A DNA stretch of 64,000 nucleotides. Source: Abelmoschus esculentus. Taxonomy: Eukaryota > Streptophyta > Magnoliopsida > Malvales > Malvaceae. Of the stretch, positions 49,501 to 61,811 are shown one piece after another. The first letter of the stretch is position 1. Every line of letters starts with the position of its first letter. A model generated the notes under the pieces. It had not been told where the DNA came from, made no database searches, and saw only the letters and a list, made by a program, of their open reading frames with translations. The stretch is taken from positions 16,194,501-16,258,500 of the forward strand of contig JAUCBN010000035.1 in the NCBI GenBank assembly GCA_035048815.1, given 5' to 3'. Position numbers and translations under genes: made by a program.

Positions 49501-52500
49501 CTTAGTTATATTTAAAGTTTTATACTTAAGAGTTTTAAGTTTAGGATATCTAGGACTCCTAATTCAATTAGGAGTTTTATTCTTAGTCTATATAAAAGTC
49601 TGTAAACTTGTTCTTTTAATCATTGGAATAAACTGATCAAGTTTACTCAAAAACCTATCGTTTATCTACTTATTTAACACGCATGATATGGGGGCTTAGA
49701 TTATGATGCTGTGCTCATGCCTTAAATGCACAGGACATCTAAACTAATGGCTTAAAGGAGCATCTACAGTTGCGAATGTAGTTTCTAAATGTGTTTTTGA
49801 ACTAAATAGTAAACTGTATGATTTAATCCATTCTTAAAATAATGTTTGAGAGGTAGAATACTTTCATCATGATTTGACCTTACCTTTTGACTAAGATCCA
49901 TTGCGGGAGATGTAGTTCCTTAATACATGATCATAATTATGGCTGTACAGAAATTGTTTGAGGGGTTTTCTTGTTGGAAAATTTCTTCAAACCTTCTATT
50001 TGGAGCATTTCCTGAACTGAACCTTCCTTTATATTTATTTTTTAACATTTTGGAGTACCATATTCTTGATTTTCTATTAATAAATATGTAAATTGTTATA
50101 GGTCAGTAATCACTAATGGATCTTTTGGAGTTGGAAAACCAGAAGGTATCTCGCAGCAGTCAGGTTTGGGTCCAAGATTATCTGTTACTAGGACTGACCC
50201 GGATGCCAGTTCCCTTCTTAATGATGGGAGGGTCCGTCCTGTTGCTCCTGATAAAGGGAGAGTGAATCCCAGAGCTGCTAACAAGTATGCATAATTTTCT
50301 TGATGAATATTTTGTTTTCCATTTTTAGTGTAAATATATCTGTTCCATTTGTATTTATCCTTTGTTTTTGTCTTTTGGGGCATCTTTATTTCAGACACCT
50401 GGAGTACTTTTCCTTTATGGGTCTTACTTCTGTTTGTGTACTTATATGTATGTCCCTTTTGGTCTGTACATTGTGCAGGATGAGTGTTCGTGATGAATAC
50501 AATTCAGTTAGTCCTACTTCAAGCACAAAAATGAATGCATCTATTCGTGGTCCACGATCAGGAACTGGAGCTGCACCAAAGTTGTCACCACTCATTCAGA
50601 GAGCAATGGCATCAAATGAATGGGAGTTTTCTAACTGTACAAATAAACCACCTACTCTTGGTGGAGCTACTAATCGCAAACGCACAGCATCACCTCGGTC
50701 TTCATCGCCACCTGTTGTCCACTGGGCCAGCCAAAGACCACAAAAGAGCTCCCGTACCGCAAGACGGACGAATATTGTTCCAATCATTTCAAGTAATGAT
50801 GAAACTCCATCACTGGATACTACATCTGATATGGCAGGTAATGAAATTGAGTCAGGATTTGCTAGACGCTTCTCAAGCAGTTCTCCGCAACAAATTAAAC
50901 TAAAAGGTGATGCCTTATCTTCGGCAGCTCTTTCTGAGAGTGAGGAGTCTGGTGCTGCTGAAATCAAATCTAAAGAAAAGGTGAAAAGGTCCAATGAAAT
51001 AGATGAGAAATCTGGACAGAATGTTCAGAAAGTATCCACATTGGTCCTTCCATCAAGAAAGAATAAGCTGGTCACTGGAGATGATATCGGAGATGGTATA
51101 CGTCGACAAGGGAGGACAGGGCGGGGTATAACTTCTGCGAGGTCTCTTATGCCAATGAAAGTTGAGAAGTTTGTGAATGTGAGAACAGCTAAACAGCTCA
51201 GAAGTGCCAGGCTTGGCTTTGATAAGACTGAAAGGTTAAATTTTTCTTCCTACCCGATGACATGTTACCTTTATTCTCCCATAATATTTATTTTATTGTG
51301 GTTTAGAACCGTTATTTTTCCTGATTGAAATCTCATAGTTTGGTGAGTATTTCTCAGCAAGGCTGGTCGTCCTCCAACTAGGAAGCTCACTGATCGCAAG
51401 GCATATGCACGCCAAAAGCATGCTGCAATTAATGCAGCTGCAGATGTTCTTGGTAGTTACTTTTCATTCTAACTAAGAAATTTTCTTGGATTCTTAAAAT
51501 TCCTAGCTTAACTAAGAAGTTTCTGAATTTCTAAAACTGTGATTACATTTACATGGCTTCTAATTGCCCTTGGTACATTTTTCTTAGTCGGTAACGAGGA
51601 TGGACATGAAGAGTTGGTGGCTGCTGTGAATGCTCTGATTGGTTCTGGTAGCATCTTCTGAACTATTTGGACTTTTTTTGTCAAAGTACTGCTATTTTAT
51701 TTGATTCAGAATTTCTTCTTGCATGGGTTGATTTTACTTTCATTGCAGCTCATGCATTTCCCAACTCCTTTTGGAGGCAGATGGAGCCTTTTCTTGGTTT
51801 CATATCTGATGGAGATATTACCTATTTGAAGCTGCAGGTACTGGAGCCCTTTCATGTCTTCCATTTTTTAAGGAAAAAATCATTGGAAACAATTCTTCGA
51901 TTAAATCTTTTGTTGAAATGCTTAATGAGTAATTGGTTGCAATTTATGTCTGTTTTTGACCAGGGTATGTGATTTCTTTTCAACAAGTTAGAGGAAAGGG
52001 AAATTTACCCTAGTCCTTCACCCTCCATTGCCTCTAGGATGGGCATGGGTTGTTGCCAATATTTATGTTGTCATTAAGTTTTGACTAAAGGCATGAGATA
52101 AATGAGTTCCTCTTGGCATGCTAATTATGTTAGGCATTGGTGGATGTCAAACCATGTGATTAATTTTCAAGAATTCATCTTATCTTGTTTTGGCATGCAA
52201 TCCTAAAGTGATGCAGGAGCTGTTTTTTTCTTCTTCTTCTTAACCACACCATGAAGTTTATATTGTCAAATTTGTTTATTTTAACATTAAAAATTATGAT
52301 TGTTCTCTTCAACCACCTATATTTGTTACTTTGTAACACTGCGACACCTGGTAAAGAAAAAAAGAAAAGTGAAGATAGCCTTATGCCTAAATCTTCTTTT
52401 ACTGTAGTATTTATAGTGAATAGGAAAAAGTACCTTGTTCCTTGTTGAACTTCCATCAATCGCTTTGGGTTTGATTCTGATTGATGTTTGAAACTCAAAC

Positions 52501-55500
52501 ACATCTTTTTCACAAATACTTTGGTCTTTCTAAATCCATTCATATCTTTCAGGGAAATTATGAACTCACAAGACTGGGATCGACACCACTTCCTTCTGTT
52601 GCAGATGGTTATAGTAACATCCCCAATGAATGTGGATTACTTGAACAGGAAAGAGATGGCAAAATTGCTGCTAGAACTTCAACTGATGAAATCCTTTCAC
52701 AGCAGTTGCTTTTGGATACAAGGGGCAATAATGCGATTCCCCTGTGCCAGAGATTTTTAGCAGCTCTAATTCCAGAAGAAGATAGTGACAGTGGAAATGA
52801 AGACCTCCAATTTGACGTATATGGAACTGGACTTAAGATGGATGAACAATTAGGAACTAATGATTTGAGTCATATTGTTAATTTCCAATCTATTGGGCAT
52901 GCTTCTTTTAATGGTTATAGGACATCTTGGAGGCCAGAATATGATAGTCCTGAAACTGATATGTTGGGCAACACAGAAATGAGCTCAACTTTCGGAATGA
53001 ATGACACTTTTCTAGACAAACCAATGCCTGATATTGTTTGTTCAGAATTTCAGTACGAGAATATGAAGATAAATGAGAAACTCTCTTTGGAGGCTCAAAG
53101 TATTGGAATTTTCTTAGAACCAATGGTTAGTCTTCTTCTGCATGAACATTTCTGTTAAATGCTGCATTATCCCTCTGTTTTGATATTATTTCATCCTACA
53201 GTTGGCAATTACCTCTCTCTTGCTCTCTTTGTTGTTCCAAATCAATACCATGATCTAGCAATCTCTGGCCATTCCCGTTGTTATCTGAATGGTTGGTTGT
53301 CAAATTTTGCATGTTTATCCACTGCATCTTCTCATTATCTTGAAGGGGATGTTTATTCTGACTACTGTTATGCTTGTCTGTTTTATTTTTTGTTTAAGCC
53401 TTGGCCTTAAGTTTGTTAATGCATTTAACTTTATGTATTTCACTCCTTTTCAGCCTGACATAACACAGATGGATGATGATGAAATCTGTGAGGACATTAG
53501 TAAGCTAGAGGAGAAGCTCAATGAACAGGTAGTTTCTCAAAGGAATTATTGAGGTTCCAATGCAATCTTGTATATACATTGTTTTTTTTTCTTCACACTT
53601 TACAGTATTGTTTTCATTCTTTATTTTATGGAAATTGCCTTTGGATATTCAACTATTTTTTTTCCTTCATCTGTGCTCTGCTACTATACTTATTGTTGGA
53701 CCATCCACCATAAAGTTCAAAACTTGTCATGAGAAGTTCATTTTATAATATATATTTTTTTTGAATGCAATAGGTTTCAAGGAAGAAAGTCTTGCTTGAT
53801 AAACTGTTGAAACCTGCCATGGAAACAAGAACACTTCAGGAGAAGTATTGTTTTGTCCCTTCTCTCCACAGTTTTGTATTCATTTTCCTTATAACATAAA
53901 GTCATTGGTACCTAGTGTATGTATAAACATGTCATTTTTTATATAGGGAATTTGAACAAAATGCTCTTGACAAGATTCTCACGATGGCTTATGAAAAGTA
54001 CATGGTAATTCTCTTAAGATCCTGTCTCCTTTTTGTTTTTGTTTTCATTTGCGCACACCCATAATGACAATGTTTATTGTTTAATATCTTGAATGCATAG
54101 AACCAAGTCTGTATGAAAGCACTTTAACACAAGGGTATAGAAGCCTATCATTCGTCTAGAATAAAGTCAAAGGATTTTGAGGAAATAATTGTCTTTGGGT
54201 GGACTAAAACTAACAAAGAAAGAAAGAAAAAGGATGGAAATTGGTAGGATGGCAATATTGTTAACCTCGATCAACTCAAAGTTGGTAAAAATCTGTTATA
54301 TCGCAGGAGTGAACTATTACTTATCCAATAAGTGTTAGAGCTTGAGGAGAAGTCTAAGTTAACGAGTAGTGTTAAAGTTTTTATTTAATATGTAATTAGA
54401 GTTTATTCATAATTAATAGTTTAGATTTATTAAAAGTCTTATTTAAATTAAGAATAAATATTATTTAAATTAGAGATAAAGTATAACTTTAGTTATATTA
54501 AAACTCTATATTAGCCTATTTAAAGGCTTACCCTGTAAGCATTTGAGAGAAAAGAATAATAAGAAAATACAAAAAAACATATTGTTCTCTCTAAAAAATA
54601 TCTTTGTTTACCTTCTTCAAACAACAAATCCCTAACCATCGGTCACACACAAACCACCATCATCCATTGCATCTACGACCACTTTGGCCCCTTTCTCACA
54701 TGGTATCATGAGCCAACAACGATCTTGATGATGTCACTGCTACTATCATCTTTAATCTGAAATAGATCAATGGTGTAACTTTTTAGATGCACGTTATTTT
54801 TTTCCGTTATTGTTATTTAAACCACACTCGTTCTCTAGCTTCTCCCTCGTGGAAATCTTACATCTCCGGTGAAATTTCTACTTATTTAATTTGTTGGTTC
54901 TTTATTTAATGGTTCTATCTTAGCTCTTCGTTCCAAAAGATAGGAGAAAAGGTTATAGTTTAGCCTTAAAAACTAGATAATATTTTTTAAGGATTTTACA
55001 TCAAAGATCCAAGTTGGAATTCTAGTTTGTGTAACTATCAGCTTGAGGGAGTATAGATTTCTTTGATCACTTCGTACATCATTCACATTAGATCTTTTAA
55101 TCAAAAACCGTATGCTTGAGCATCTCAATCAAAGACTCGTGACCTGAGAACAAGGAACATTTTTCTCGAAGAAACAACAAAAGAAAAAGAGTAGGGCAGC
55201 ATATCCAAGATCCAAGCTGGTGCTCTATTACGTTTGTTCATTAGCTTAAGGGGGAGTGTTAGTTATCCAATAAGTGTTAGAGCGTGAGGAGAAGTCTAAG
55301 TTAACGAGGAATGTTAGAGTTCTTATTTAATATGCAATTAGAGTTTATTCCTAATTAATAGTTTAGATTTATTAGAAGTCTTATTTAAATTAAAAATAAA
55401 TATTATTTAAATTAGAGATAAAATATAGTTTTAGTTATATTAAAACTCTATATTAGCCTATTTAAAAGTTTACTCTGTAAGTATTTAAGAGAGAAGAATA

Positions 55501-57129
55501 TTAAGAAAATATAGAGAAACACATTGTTCTCTCTTGGAAATATATTTGTTCATCTTATTCAAACAACAAATCCCTAACCACCGATCACACACAAACCACC
55601 ATCATCCGTTGCATCTACGGCCACTATGACCCCTTTCTCACATGAACTACCTCCTATTGGGTAGTTCAAACTCCTTATAGTATTCAAATAGTGAAGAGAC
55701 AACCTCTCAAGATGGTCCTAGAAAATTCTTTGGCTTTTTAGATTTTTCTAAAATCCTTTTGAAGAATTTGACCATCAGAACTTTAATTAATAATTCTTCT
55801 GTCTTTTCTTTCTCTTTAGCGAAGAAGATAATTGAAATGCTAAGAATTATAAACGGGATATTATCTCAAGTTTGGTCTGCTTCTAGTTTTTCTCCTCTCT
55901 AGAGCTTTTTACTAAGGTGGATAAATTTGCATGGTTCTCTCTGTTTGTGTTACAGCTTTTAATTTTCCATTGAGAATTTTAATGTATACAAAAGTTAAGA
56001 CTGTTGATTATCCCAGTTATCTTCCTATATACCGACCTATTATGATATCATGCTGGTATTCTGTTTCTGATAATTTATTAATAAATCTTTTCATAGAGTT
56101 GTTGGGGTCCAAATGCTACTGTTGGGAAGAGTTCCGGTAATAAAATGACAAAGCTAGCTGCCTTAGCATTTGTTAAACGGACATTAGATCGATGTCATAA
56201 ATTTGAAGATACAGGCAAGAGCTGCTTTGATGAGCCTATGCTTAGGGACATTTTTCTTTCTGGATCTTCCTGGCTAAATAGTGCACGATTAGTAGATACT
56301 CCTACAGACGGTGAATCTGGGAAGCCATGTACCAACAGTTCCACCCGTTCTTTGGAAGGTAGAACTTCAGGTATTTACTTTGATGCTTATGGAGAGACTG
56401 AGAGTAGACACTTCAGTTCCCTCGTCTAATTGTGTCCGTTCATGTGTGTTTGATCCCATGTAAAATGTTATTCATTGATACCTTTTTGCTCTGTCTTCTC
56501 ACACAACTACTCTGACAGGTCAAAATGGGGATAATTATGCTATTGATCTGCTTCCACCTCCAAATCGGTTATCCGACCAAACTACTGTTAAAGATGACTC
56601 ATGGTCTAACAGGGAAAAAAAGAGAGAGTTATTGCTGGAGGAAGTAGTTGGTGGTACTATAGGTGCTTCTAGTGCCATGCCAAGCATTGGATGTTCTTTG
56701 TCAAGCAGTACAAAAGGAAAGAGGAGTGAGAGAGACAGAGATGGAAAGGGACTTGGTAGAGAGGTTTTATCTAGAAATGGAACTAATAAGATTGGTCGAC
56801 CAATATCCAATGTTAAGGGGGAAAGGAAATTAAAAATAAAGCCGAAGCAGAAAACAACTCAACTATCTGTTTCTGTGAATGGCATTCTTGGCGAGATGTC
56901 AGAGCAACCCAAACCATCAACCTCCATATCAAAGTCAAATGAGATAACTACTAATGATAATGCCAAAGAAAAAGATGATTTTGGCCTAGATGTGTTGGAT
57001 GACTTGCAGCTACCAGGACAAGATTTGGGTTCATGGTTAAACATTGATGATGATGGATTACAAGATCATGATTTCATGGGTCTAGAAATTCCCATGGACG
57101 ATCTTTCTGACTTGAATATGATGGTTTGA
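43547..57129 (+). CDS. Large nuclear-type plant protein of unknown function (At4g29790/At2g19390-like)
   Basis: Fourteen exons: 43547-43959, 44028-44307, 44684-44979, 50102-50284, 50479-51234, 51358-51452, 51588-51647, 51749-51837, 52553-53125, 53454-53528, 53774-53844, 53947-54004, 56097-56370, 56519-57129. All phases agree, giving 3,834 nt and 1,277 residues. I recognise the family but know no function. Visible parts: N-terminal GSPDRPLYTSGQRG; a helix plus nuclear-signal-like stretch (NEALSVFNKFFPSIPSKKRSRSE); a long Ser/Arg/Lys-rich middle with several basic patches; a helical coiled-coil segment (about 915-983, ISKLEEKLNEQVSRKKVLLD); and an acidic C-terminus (DDLQLPGQDLGSWLNIDDDG), suggestive of a transcription- or chromatin-linked protein. 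That role is inference. Intron 3 (5.1 kb) contains a copia element and intron 12 (2.1 kb) a small LTR element; the coding frame is untouched by either. The start is the first ATG of MAMSGKYEL. Confidence 0.88.
45406..45652 (+). repeat. 5' LTR of the intron 3 copia element
   Basis: It begins TGTTAGTTGTTGAG and ends TTATTTAACA. Confidence 0.92.
49433..49679 (+). repeat. 3' LTR of the intron 3 copia element
   Basis: Same length as the 5' LTR, with about eight substitutions, seven of them transitions. Confidence 0.92.
54315..54700 (+). repeat. 5' LTR of the small intron 12 element
   Basis: 386 bp, ending CCCCTTTCTCACA directly before the primer-binding site. Confidence 0.9.
55257..55642 (+). 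repeat. 3' LTR of the small intron 12 element
   Basis: 386 bp, identical in length to the 5' copy with scattered substitutions. Confidence 0.9.
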
Positions 57130-59297
57130 GTTGCTTCTTTGTATAGTCTTGTTCATTATACCGTTGACAAACAAAAAGACAATCACTGCCAGCAAGAGAT
57201 TAATGTTTTATGGATAGCTGTTTGGCTGTATGGTCCATAATTAGGCTACATAGATTCTTTATAGGCTCCTCCCGAAGTTGATTTTCAGGTGAACCCATTT
57301 GGACGTCTTGAATTTTTCTCTCAAGTTGATGACTTTGACTGTAAAGATCTTTTGTTCCTACAAGTTAGTATGTCTTAGCAATTATATCTTAGCAAAAATG
57401 TCTCCTGGCTGTAGCCTTTACAAATCAGAGAGTAATGCTCAGATTGTACATACATTTTATATTCCCAATAAAATTAGTTTTTTTGTTCGATATAATAGCT
57501 TATAAATGTAATCATACAAGGTTTTTTCTTTCCTGGTTTATTGGTCTTTATCTTCACTTCCCAAGTCCCAACTGCAAGTGCCGTTCGAAGTTATATGCGA
57601 TGTGGTACTTTAACCTAAGCTTTAAGGATAAGAGGTAAGAATGTTCAATTCAATAATTGGTCATGTTGAAAAAGATGATTGTGGTACAGACTGGGGACTA
57701 CTAATTCCTTGTTTATTACTTGAATATGCAGGTTCTTGCTTCAATAATCTCAGGAACTATATATGGTAAGATTTCTTACTTTGTTACCGATACTAGGTTC
57801 TTGCTTCTTTTCGCCATGTTCTAGAGCATCGACTTCTTACTTTGTTACCGATACTAGGTTATGCTTTAAGTCGTTATTTGCAATCAATGGTGGTGCACTC
57901 TTTGCTTCTCTCCCTCCCTCCCTCTCCCAACATTTGTTGTAGTAAGAAATCTAAAATGGCTGCTGGTTAATTGCTCTCTTGGATTTCTTTATCCCGAGAC
58001 CTATATATTTGGGATTGTATGCTAGAATGGCGTCCGCTATGTCCTGATAAACCTGCATTACCACTGAGGTAACCTTTGTTGTGATAAACCTGCATTACCA
58101 CTTCTAGGACAGTGTCTATGGCTTGGCAGTGTGTATGTTACGTAATGTTCATCCACTGCAGTCTAAAACATGCATTTGATTTAATGTTCATGTTTCTCGA
58201 CATGCTTTATGTATAAAGTTTGATATATGATATGGTACAATAGGAATCTCGTGTCTTCTTGTTTGTATTGAGACAGGCTCTGCTATAATTCCATCTCTAG
58301 AACAGTAGATGTTAGGTTTCAGTATGCCTCTGCTTTAGATGTTATCACTGTAACTCAATCCGATTTCTTGTTTTTTGCATAACTGTTCAGATATCGACCT
58401 CCTCAGTTACCATGTTTAAGCATTGCACAACTCATTAGAAACACGAGACTCTTTTACGTAATGATTGCAAAACACTAGGGGTAAAATGATTCCAAGGTAC
58501 TTCTGGTATTTACTAGTTGAGAGCTTTGCTTCGGCCTCGCTTTGCAATACTTCTCAGCGTAAACACCATGTTCGAAAAAGGCTTCGAGCAATCAACCCTG
58601 GCAATTACTCCGGATAAGCTTGTAAAATATGCTGCTATTTAAAAGGTCAGGCTTTGCTGGGAAATTCTACTGCAAGGAAGTCTACTCAAGTGGTTTACAC
58701 AAACCTACTCAAAATACACTCTACCCGGAAATGCGTATCGGAATTCAGGTAACTTTCGAATAATAACATCTGGACTATTTTTGGTTTCTGAAATCTAATC
58801 CTCTACTTTGTAGCTTCAACTGTTACTTAATCGGTCGATAGTTGTTTGTCGATATAATCAGACTTGGATAACGAAACAATCTGCCTGATAGTTTGTTTCG
58901 CTCACCACTACCTTCTAAATGCGTAGTATTAATAAAAAATAATATTCTTGAGCATACTAATATCCTCGACATGTTCATTGGACAGAACAAGATACGAGAC
59001 ATAACTCGTAATCTTCGAAGTACAGCCTGCAAAATCATGTGATCATCATCTTTTAAGATCAACCCATGTTTGTTTCTCAAGTAAAATATGAATGTTTCAA
59101 CAAATGCTACACATTTCATGTCAGAAATGATAATTATTTTTTGTTCTTGATGACACAGGACAAGCATAACACTGTTCCTCGCAACAAAAGAAATGCAGAC
59201 GAGCATGTAAGGTAATGGCAGAGGAACCCCAAAGGCTCAATATATAACAGAGTTAAAGACACTCAACCCTTGACACGGACTTACCGGATAAATTCTT
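57130..59297. other. 3' flank of the large gene and spacer
   Basis: The first several hundred bases are probably 3' UTR. A 27-bp phrase (core ACTTTGTTACCGATACTAGG) occurs twice, near 57773 and 57834. A second short duplication (ATAAACCTGCATTACCACT) is near 58047 and 58084. No further gene is recognised; the right end may include the former 3' UTR of the kinase relic. Confidence 0.4.
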
Positions 59298-59523
59298 CTA
59301 AGGGATTGAGACCGGTGGTCCGGCGCCGCTGAAGTAGGCTGAGAGATCCACTTCCAGATGATCGTACATTGTGATGAAAGGCAGTTCCTGAAATATCATA
59401 TGTTAAAAGCTCAATCAGTATCCATTTACTTGAGAACAATGGGGATAGGCCACAGATCAATGCAGATATTTATGTACCAGTAATTCCTGTGCAGACTTTC
59501 TTTCCTTTGGGTCTTTCTGGAGG
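59298..59523 (-). pseudogene. MAP kinase kinase (MKK1/MKK2 group) relic: last two exons only
   Basis: Minus-strand exons 59523-59478 and 59387-59298 join in frame across a GT-AG intron. The first reads LQKDPKERKSAQELL, the end of kinase subdomain XI. The second reads ELPFITMYDHLEVDLSAYF and SGAGPPVSIP, then stops, matching the C-terminal tail of plant group A MAP kinase kinases. Upstream on this strand, where the rest of the kinase (glycine loop, HRD, DFG and activation loop) should be, there is only AT-rich repeat-like sequence up to the divergent VIP3 gene. About 45 residues of an expected ~350 remain, so I call it a truncated relic. The two exons themselves show no stop or shift. In Arabidopsis MKK2 (At4g29810) lies close to VIP3 (At4g29830), which supports the assignment. 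Confidence 0.75.
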
Positions 59524-60539
59524 CTGTAATTGATCAAATAAACGATAGCTGAGCTCAGGGATTAAAAAACGGTTCATTACTGCTATAATAGCCCATTTTT
59601 AATGGTAATTTCGTCATCCGAAATTGTTAATAGCATAAATAACGGTGTGATTTAAAATAACACCAATAACGATAGATAATAATCGTAATCTAATGATTAA
59701 CGGTCAATAGCAGTAATAACAGTATGTATTGTTGTTATTATATTGTTATTTCAGATACTCTTAAAAATAAGAATTATTTGTTAAATTTTATCTCTAAAAG
59801 TTAAAAAATTTAAAAAAATATCATAAATAAGTTTATTTTTATACATTTTATGATTTAAAATAAATCATGTAAATTAAAAAAAAAACATGACCACAACACT
59901 TATAGTGATCGTAATAACAATTGTTATGTCTGTAATTACAATAAACAATACGATCGAAAACATTTTTTAAATCTCTAGTTAGGCTTGATCTATGAAGTGA
60001 AAGGGTTTAGATCCAATATATATATAAGTGGAACACTTAACCAAAATCATAAACATTACACCTTAAAAGTACGTTATACCCTTAATTATTTAAACCCTAA
60101 TCTTAACCTTAAACCCAAAATCATAAATTCACTATTTTAAAATGAGATCCAAATAAAAATATATTAAAGAGAAACAATTTATATCTATAAAAATATATGT
60201 TTACCATTATATATACGTATAGAAATATATATTTATTTAAATTTATATAAAAACTCAAAAATTTAATTTAAATTTATAAACTCGATTTATTTTAAAAACT
60301 AAATAAATTTTAAATTCTTATAAACTAAAAAAAATTCTCCATCTATTCAAAATAACTGAGTCAATAAAGCCCAAAACTATAAACACCGACGATCCAATTC
60401 CGAATTCCACAACACAAATCCCAAATCGGAGCTCCGGAAAGTGATTAAAGGGAAAAAATATTCAAAACCCCAGGGAAACCCAGACATCACGCTCCATTTT
60501 CACTTGCAAAATCAACTAGCTAGGGTTATCTTTACTGAG
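59524..60539. other. AT-rich spacer and VIP3 promoter/leader
   Basis: No MKK exons are visible. Around 59590-59960 repeated AATAACGGTG, TAATAACAG and TTGTTATTAT words mark a degenerate repeat. The leader of VIP3 occupies roughly the last 150 bases. Confidence 0.45.
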
Positions 60540-61811
60540 ATGGCGAAATCAATGAAACTGGCAGGATTAAAATCAGTGGAAAATGCTCACGATGAATCGG
60601 TTTGGACTGCAACATGGGCTCCCGCCACTGACTCTCGCCCGCCCCTCCTCTTGACCGGATCCCTCGACGAAACCGTTAAGCTGTGGAGGCCCGACGAGCT
60701 CGAGCTCGTTCGCACCAACACTGGCCACTGCCTCGGCGTCGTTTCGGTGTCCGCGCATCCTTCCGGCGTGATTGCCGCCTCCGCTTCCCTCGACAGTTTG
60801 ATCCGCGTGTTTGACGTTGACACCAACGCCACTATCGCCACACTCGAAGCTCCTCCCTCTGAGGTCTGGCAAATGCGATTCGATCCCAAGGTAAGCGCTG
60901 GCTTTTACTCTTCAAGTGAGAAACTATTTGAATTCTTGAAATTGATTAATTTATTAGTTATGCAAACGAAGTATTTAGTTAATTGAAACAAATTCAAATT
61001 GATGAACTAGTAATATCTGTTCGGTTTTACTCGTGGTTTGTAGTCTTATTTTGGATATCATTCCTACTATTTGGGACGAATGATTTTCGTGATATTGAAC
61101 TTCTGATTTAGGTTCTATGGTGAATGTCTTGTACAGTCTAAGGGCTTTTTTCGAATTTGTTTTGGGTGGTTTTCTGAGCTTAGCTTTCAAATTTAGGGTA
61201 CAACACTTGCTGTTGCTGGTGGAGGTAGTGCATCAATCAAGCTGTGGGACACTGCAACATGGAGGTTGGTTTCAACTTTGTCGGTTCCTCGTCCTGAAGA
61301 AGCCAAACCCTCTAATAAAAGCAGCAACAAGAAGTTTGTACTATCCATTGCATGGAGTCCGGATGGAAGACGAATTGCTTGTGGCTCAATGGATGGGACG
61401 ATTTCTGTTTTTGACGTAGCTCGAGCCAAATTTCTACATCACCTCGAAGGCCATTACATGCCTGTTAGATCTCTTGTGTTTTCTCCTGAACTTGATGGAC
61501 GGAAGCTATACTCAGCATCAGATGATGGTCATGTGCATATATATGATGCTCAGGGAAAAGCTATAATTGGGGCAATGTCTGGTCATTCTGGCTGGGTGTT
61601 AAGTGTGGATGTAAGTCCTGATGGAGAGGCTATTGCGACCGGCTCAAGTGATAAAACCGTAAAACTATGGGATTTTAGGATGAGAGCAGCTATACAGACG
61701 ATGAGCAATCACTCAGACCAGGTCTGGGCAGTGGCATTTCGACCTAGTGTAGGGGGTCGTCTTGCCAGTGTGTCTGACGACAAGAGTATATCACTGTACC
61801 ATTGTTCCTAA
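60540..61811 (+). CDS. VIP3: WD40 protein VIP3 / SKI8 homologue
   Basis: Two exons, 60540-60890 and 61197-61811, joined in phase 0, giving 321 residues, the length I recall for Arabidopsis VIP3 (At4g29830). The start is the ATG of MAKSMKLAGLKSVENAHDES; the frame is open upstream but lacks family resemblance. Seven WD40 blades fill the protein, for example LTGSLDETVKLWRPDE, ASASLDSLIRVFDV, GGGSASIKLWDTAT, ACGSMDGTISVFDV, SASDDGHVHIYDAQ, ATGSSDKTVKLWDF and ASVSDDKSISLYHC. The family protein (WDR61/SKI8 in animals and yeast) is a scaffold shared by the nuclear PAF1 complex, which aids transcription elongation and H3K4/H3K36 methylation, and the cytosolic SKI complex, which feeds mRNA to the exosome. 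In Arabidopsis it is needed for FLC expression. No defects are seen. Confidence 0.96.

Larger units (their letters stand above)
45406..49679 (+). mobile_element. Ty1/copia retrotransposon, 4.27 kb, in intron 3 of the large gene
   Basis: Both LTRs are 247 bp (45406-45652 and 49433-49679), the target duplication is a perfect CGCAT (45401-45405 and 49680-49684), the primer-binding site is TGGTATCAG at 45653, and a purine tract GAGGGGGAG precedes the 3' LTR. The plus-strand coding sequence is ruined. Gag is internally deleted (MADFSEVTGTIV... soon reaches KKASSTDV). The protease motif IVDSGASDHMTGN, the integrase zinc motif and FIDDHSRTTWVYLL survive to a stop at 46789. RT (YVDDIIL near 48487) and RNase H (DSSWASELTNRRSRSGYCS) lie in separate frames. 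The LTRs differ at about 8 of 247 positions, so insertion is not very recent. It has the same orientation as the host gene. Confidence 0.93.
54315..55642 (+). mobile_element. Small non-autonomous LTR retrotransposon (TRIM/SMART-like), 1.33 kb, in intron 12
   Basis: Two 386-bp LTRs (54315-54700 and 55257-55642) flank only 556 bp of internal sequence with no coding capacity. The 3' LTR starts TGTTAGTTATCC and ends TCTCACA; the 5' copy starts TATTACTTATCC. A primer-binding site TGGTATCATGAGCC follows the 5' LTR at 54701, and the tract TTAAGGGGGAG precedes the 3' LTR. The target duplication TGAAC is perfect (54310-54314 and 55643-55647). Parts needed in cis are present; all proteins would have to come from elsewhere. 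Confidence 0.92.

Noticed and set aside
58823..59206. A 127-residue minus-strand protein
   Set aside because: No recognisable domain, AT-rich codons, and it ends among repeat-like sequence near the kinase relic; probably chance.
59298..59523. A functional small protein gene
   Set aside because: No start codon or first exon is visible, and the residues are the tail of a much larger kinase.
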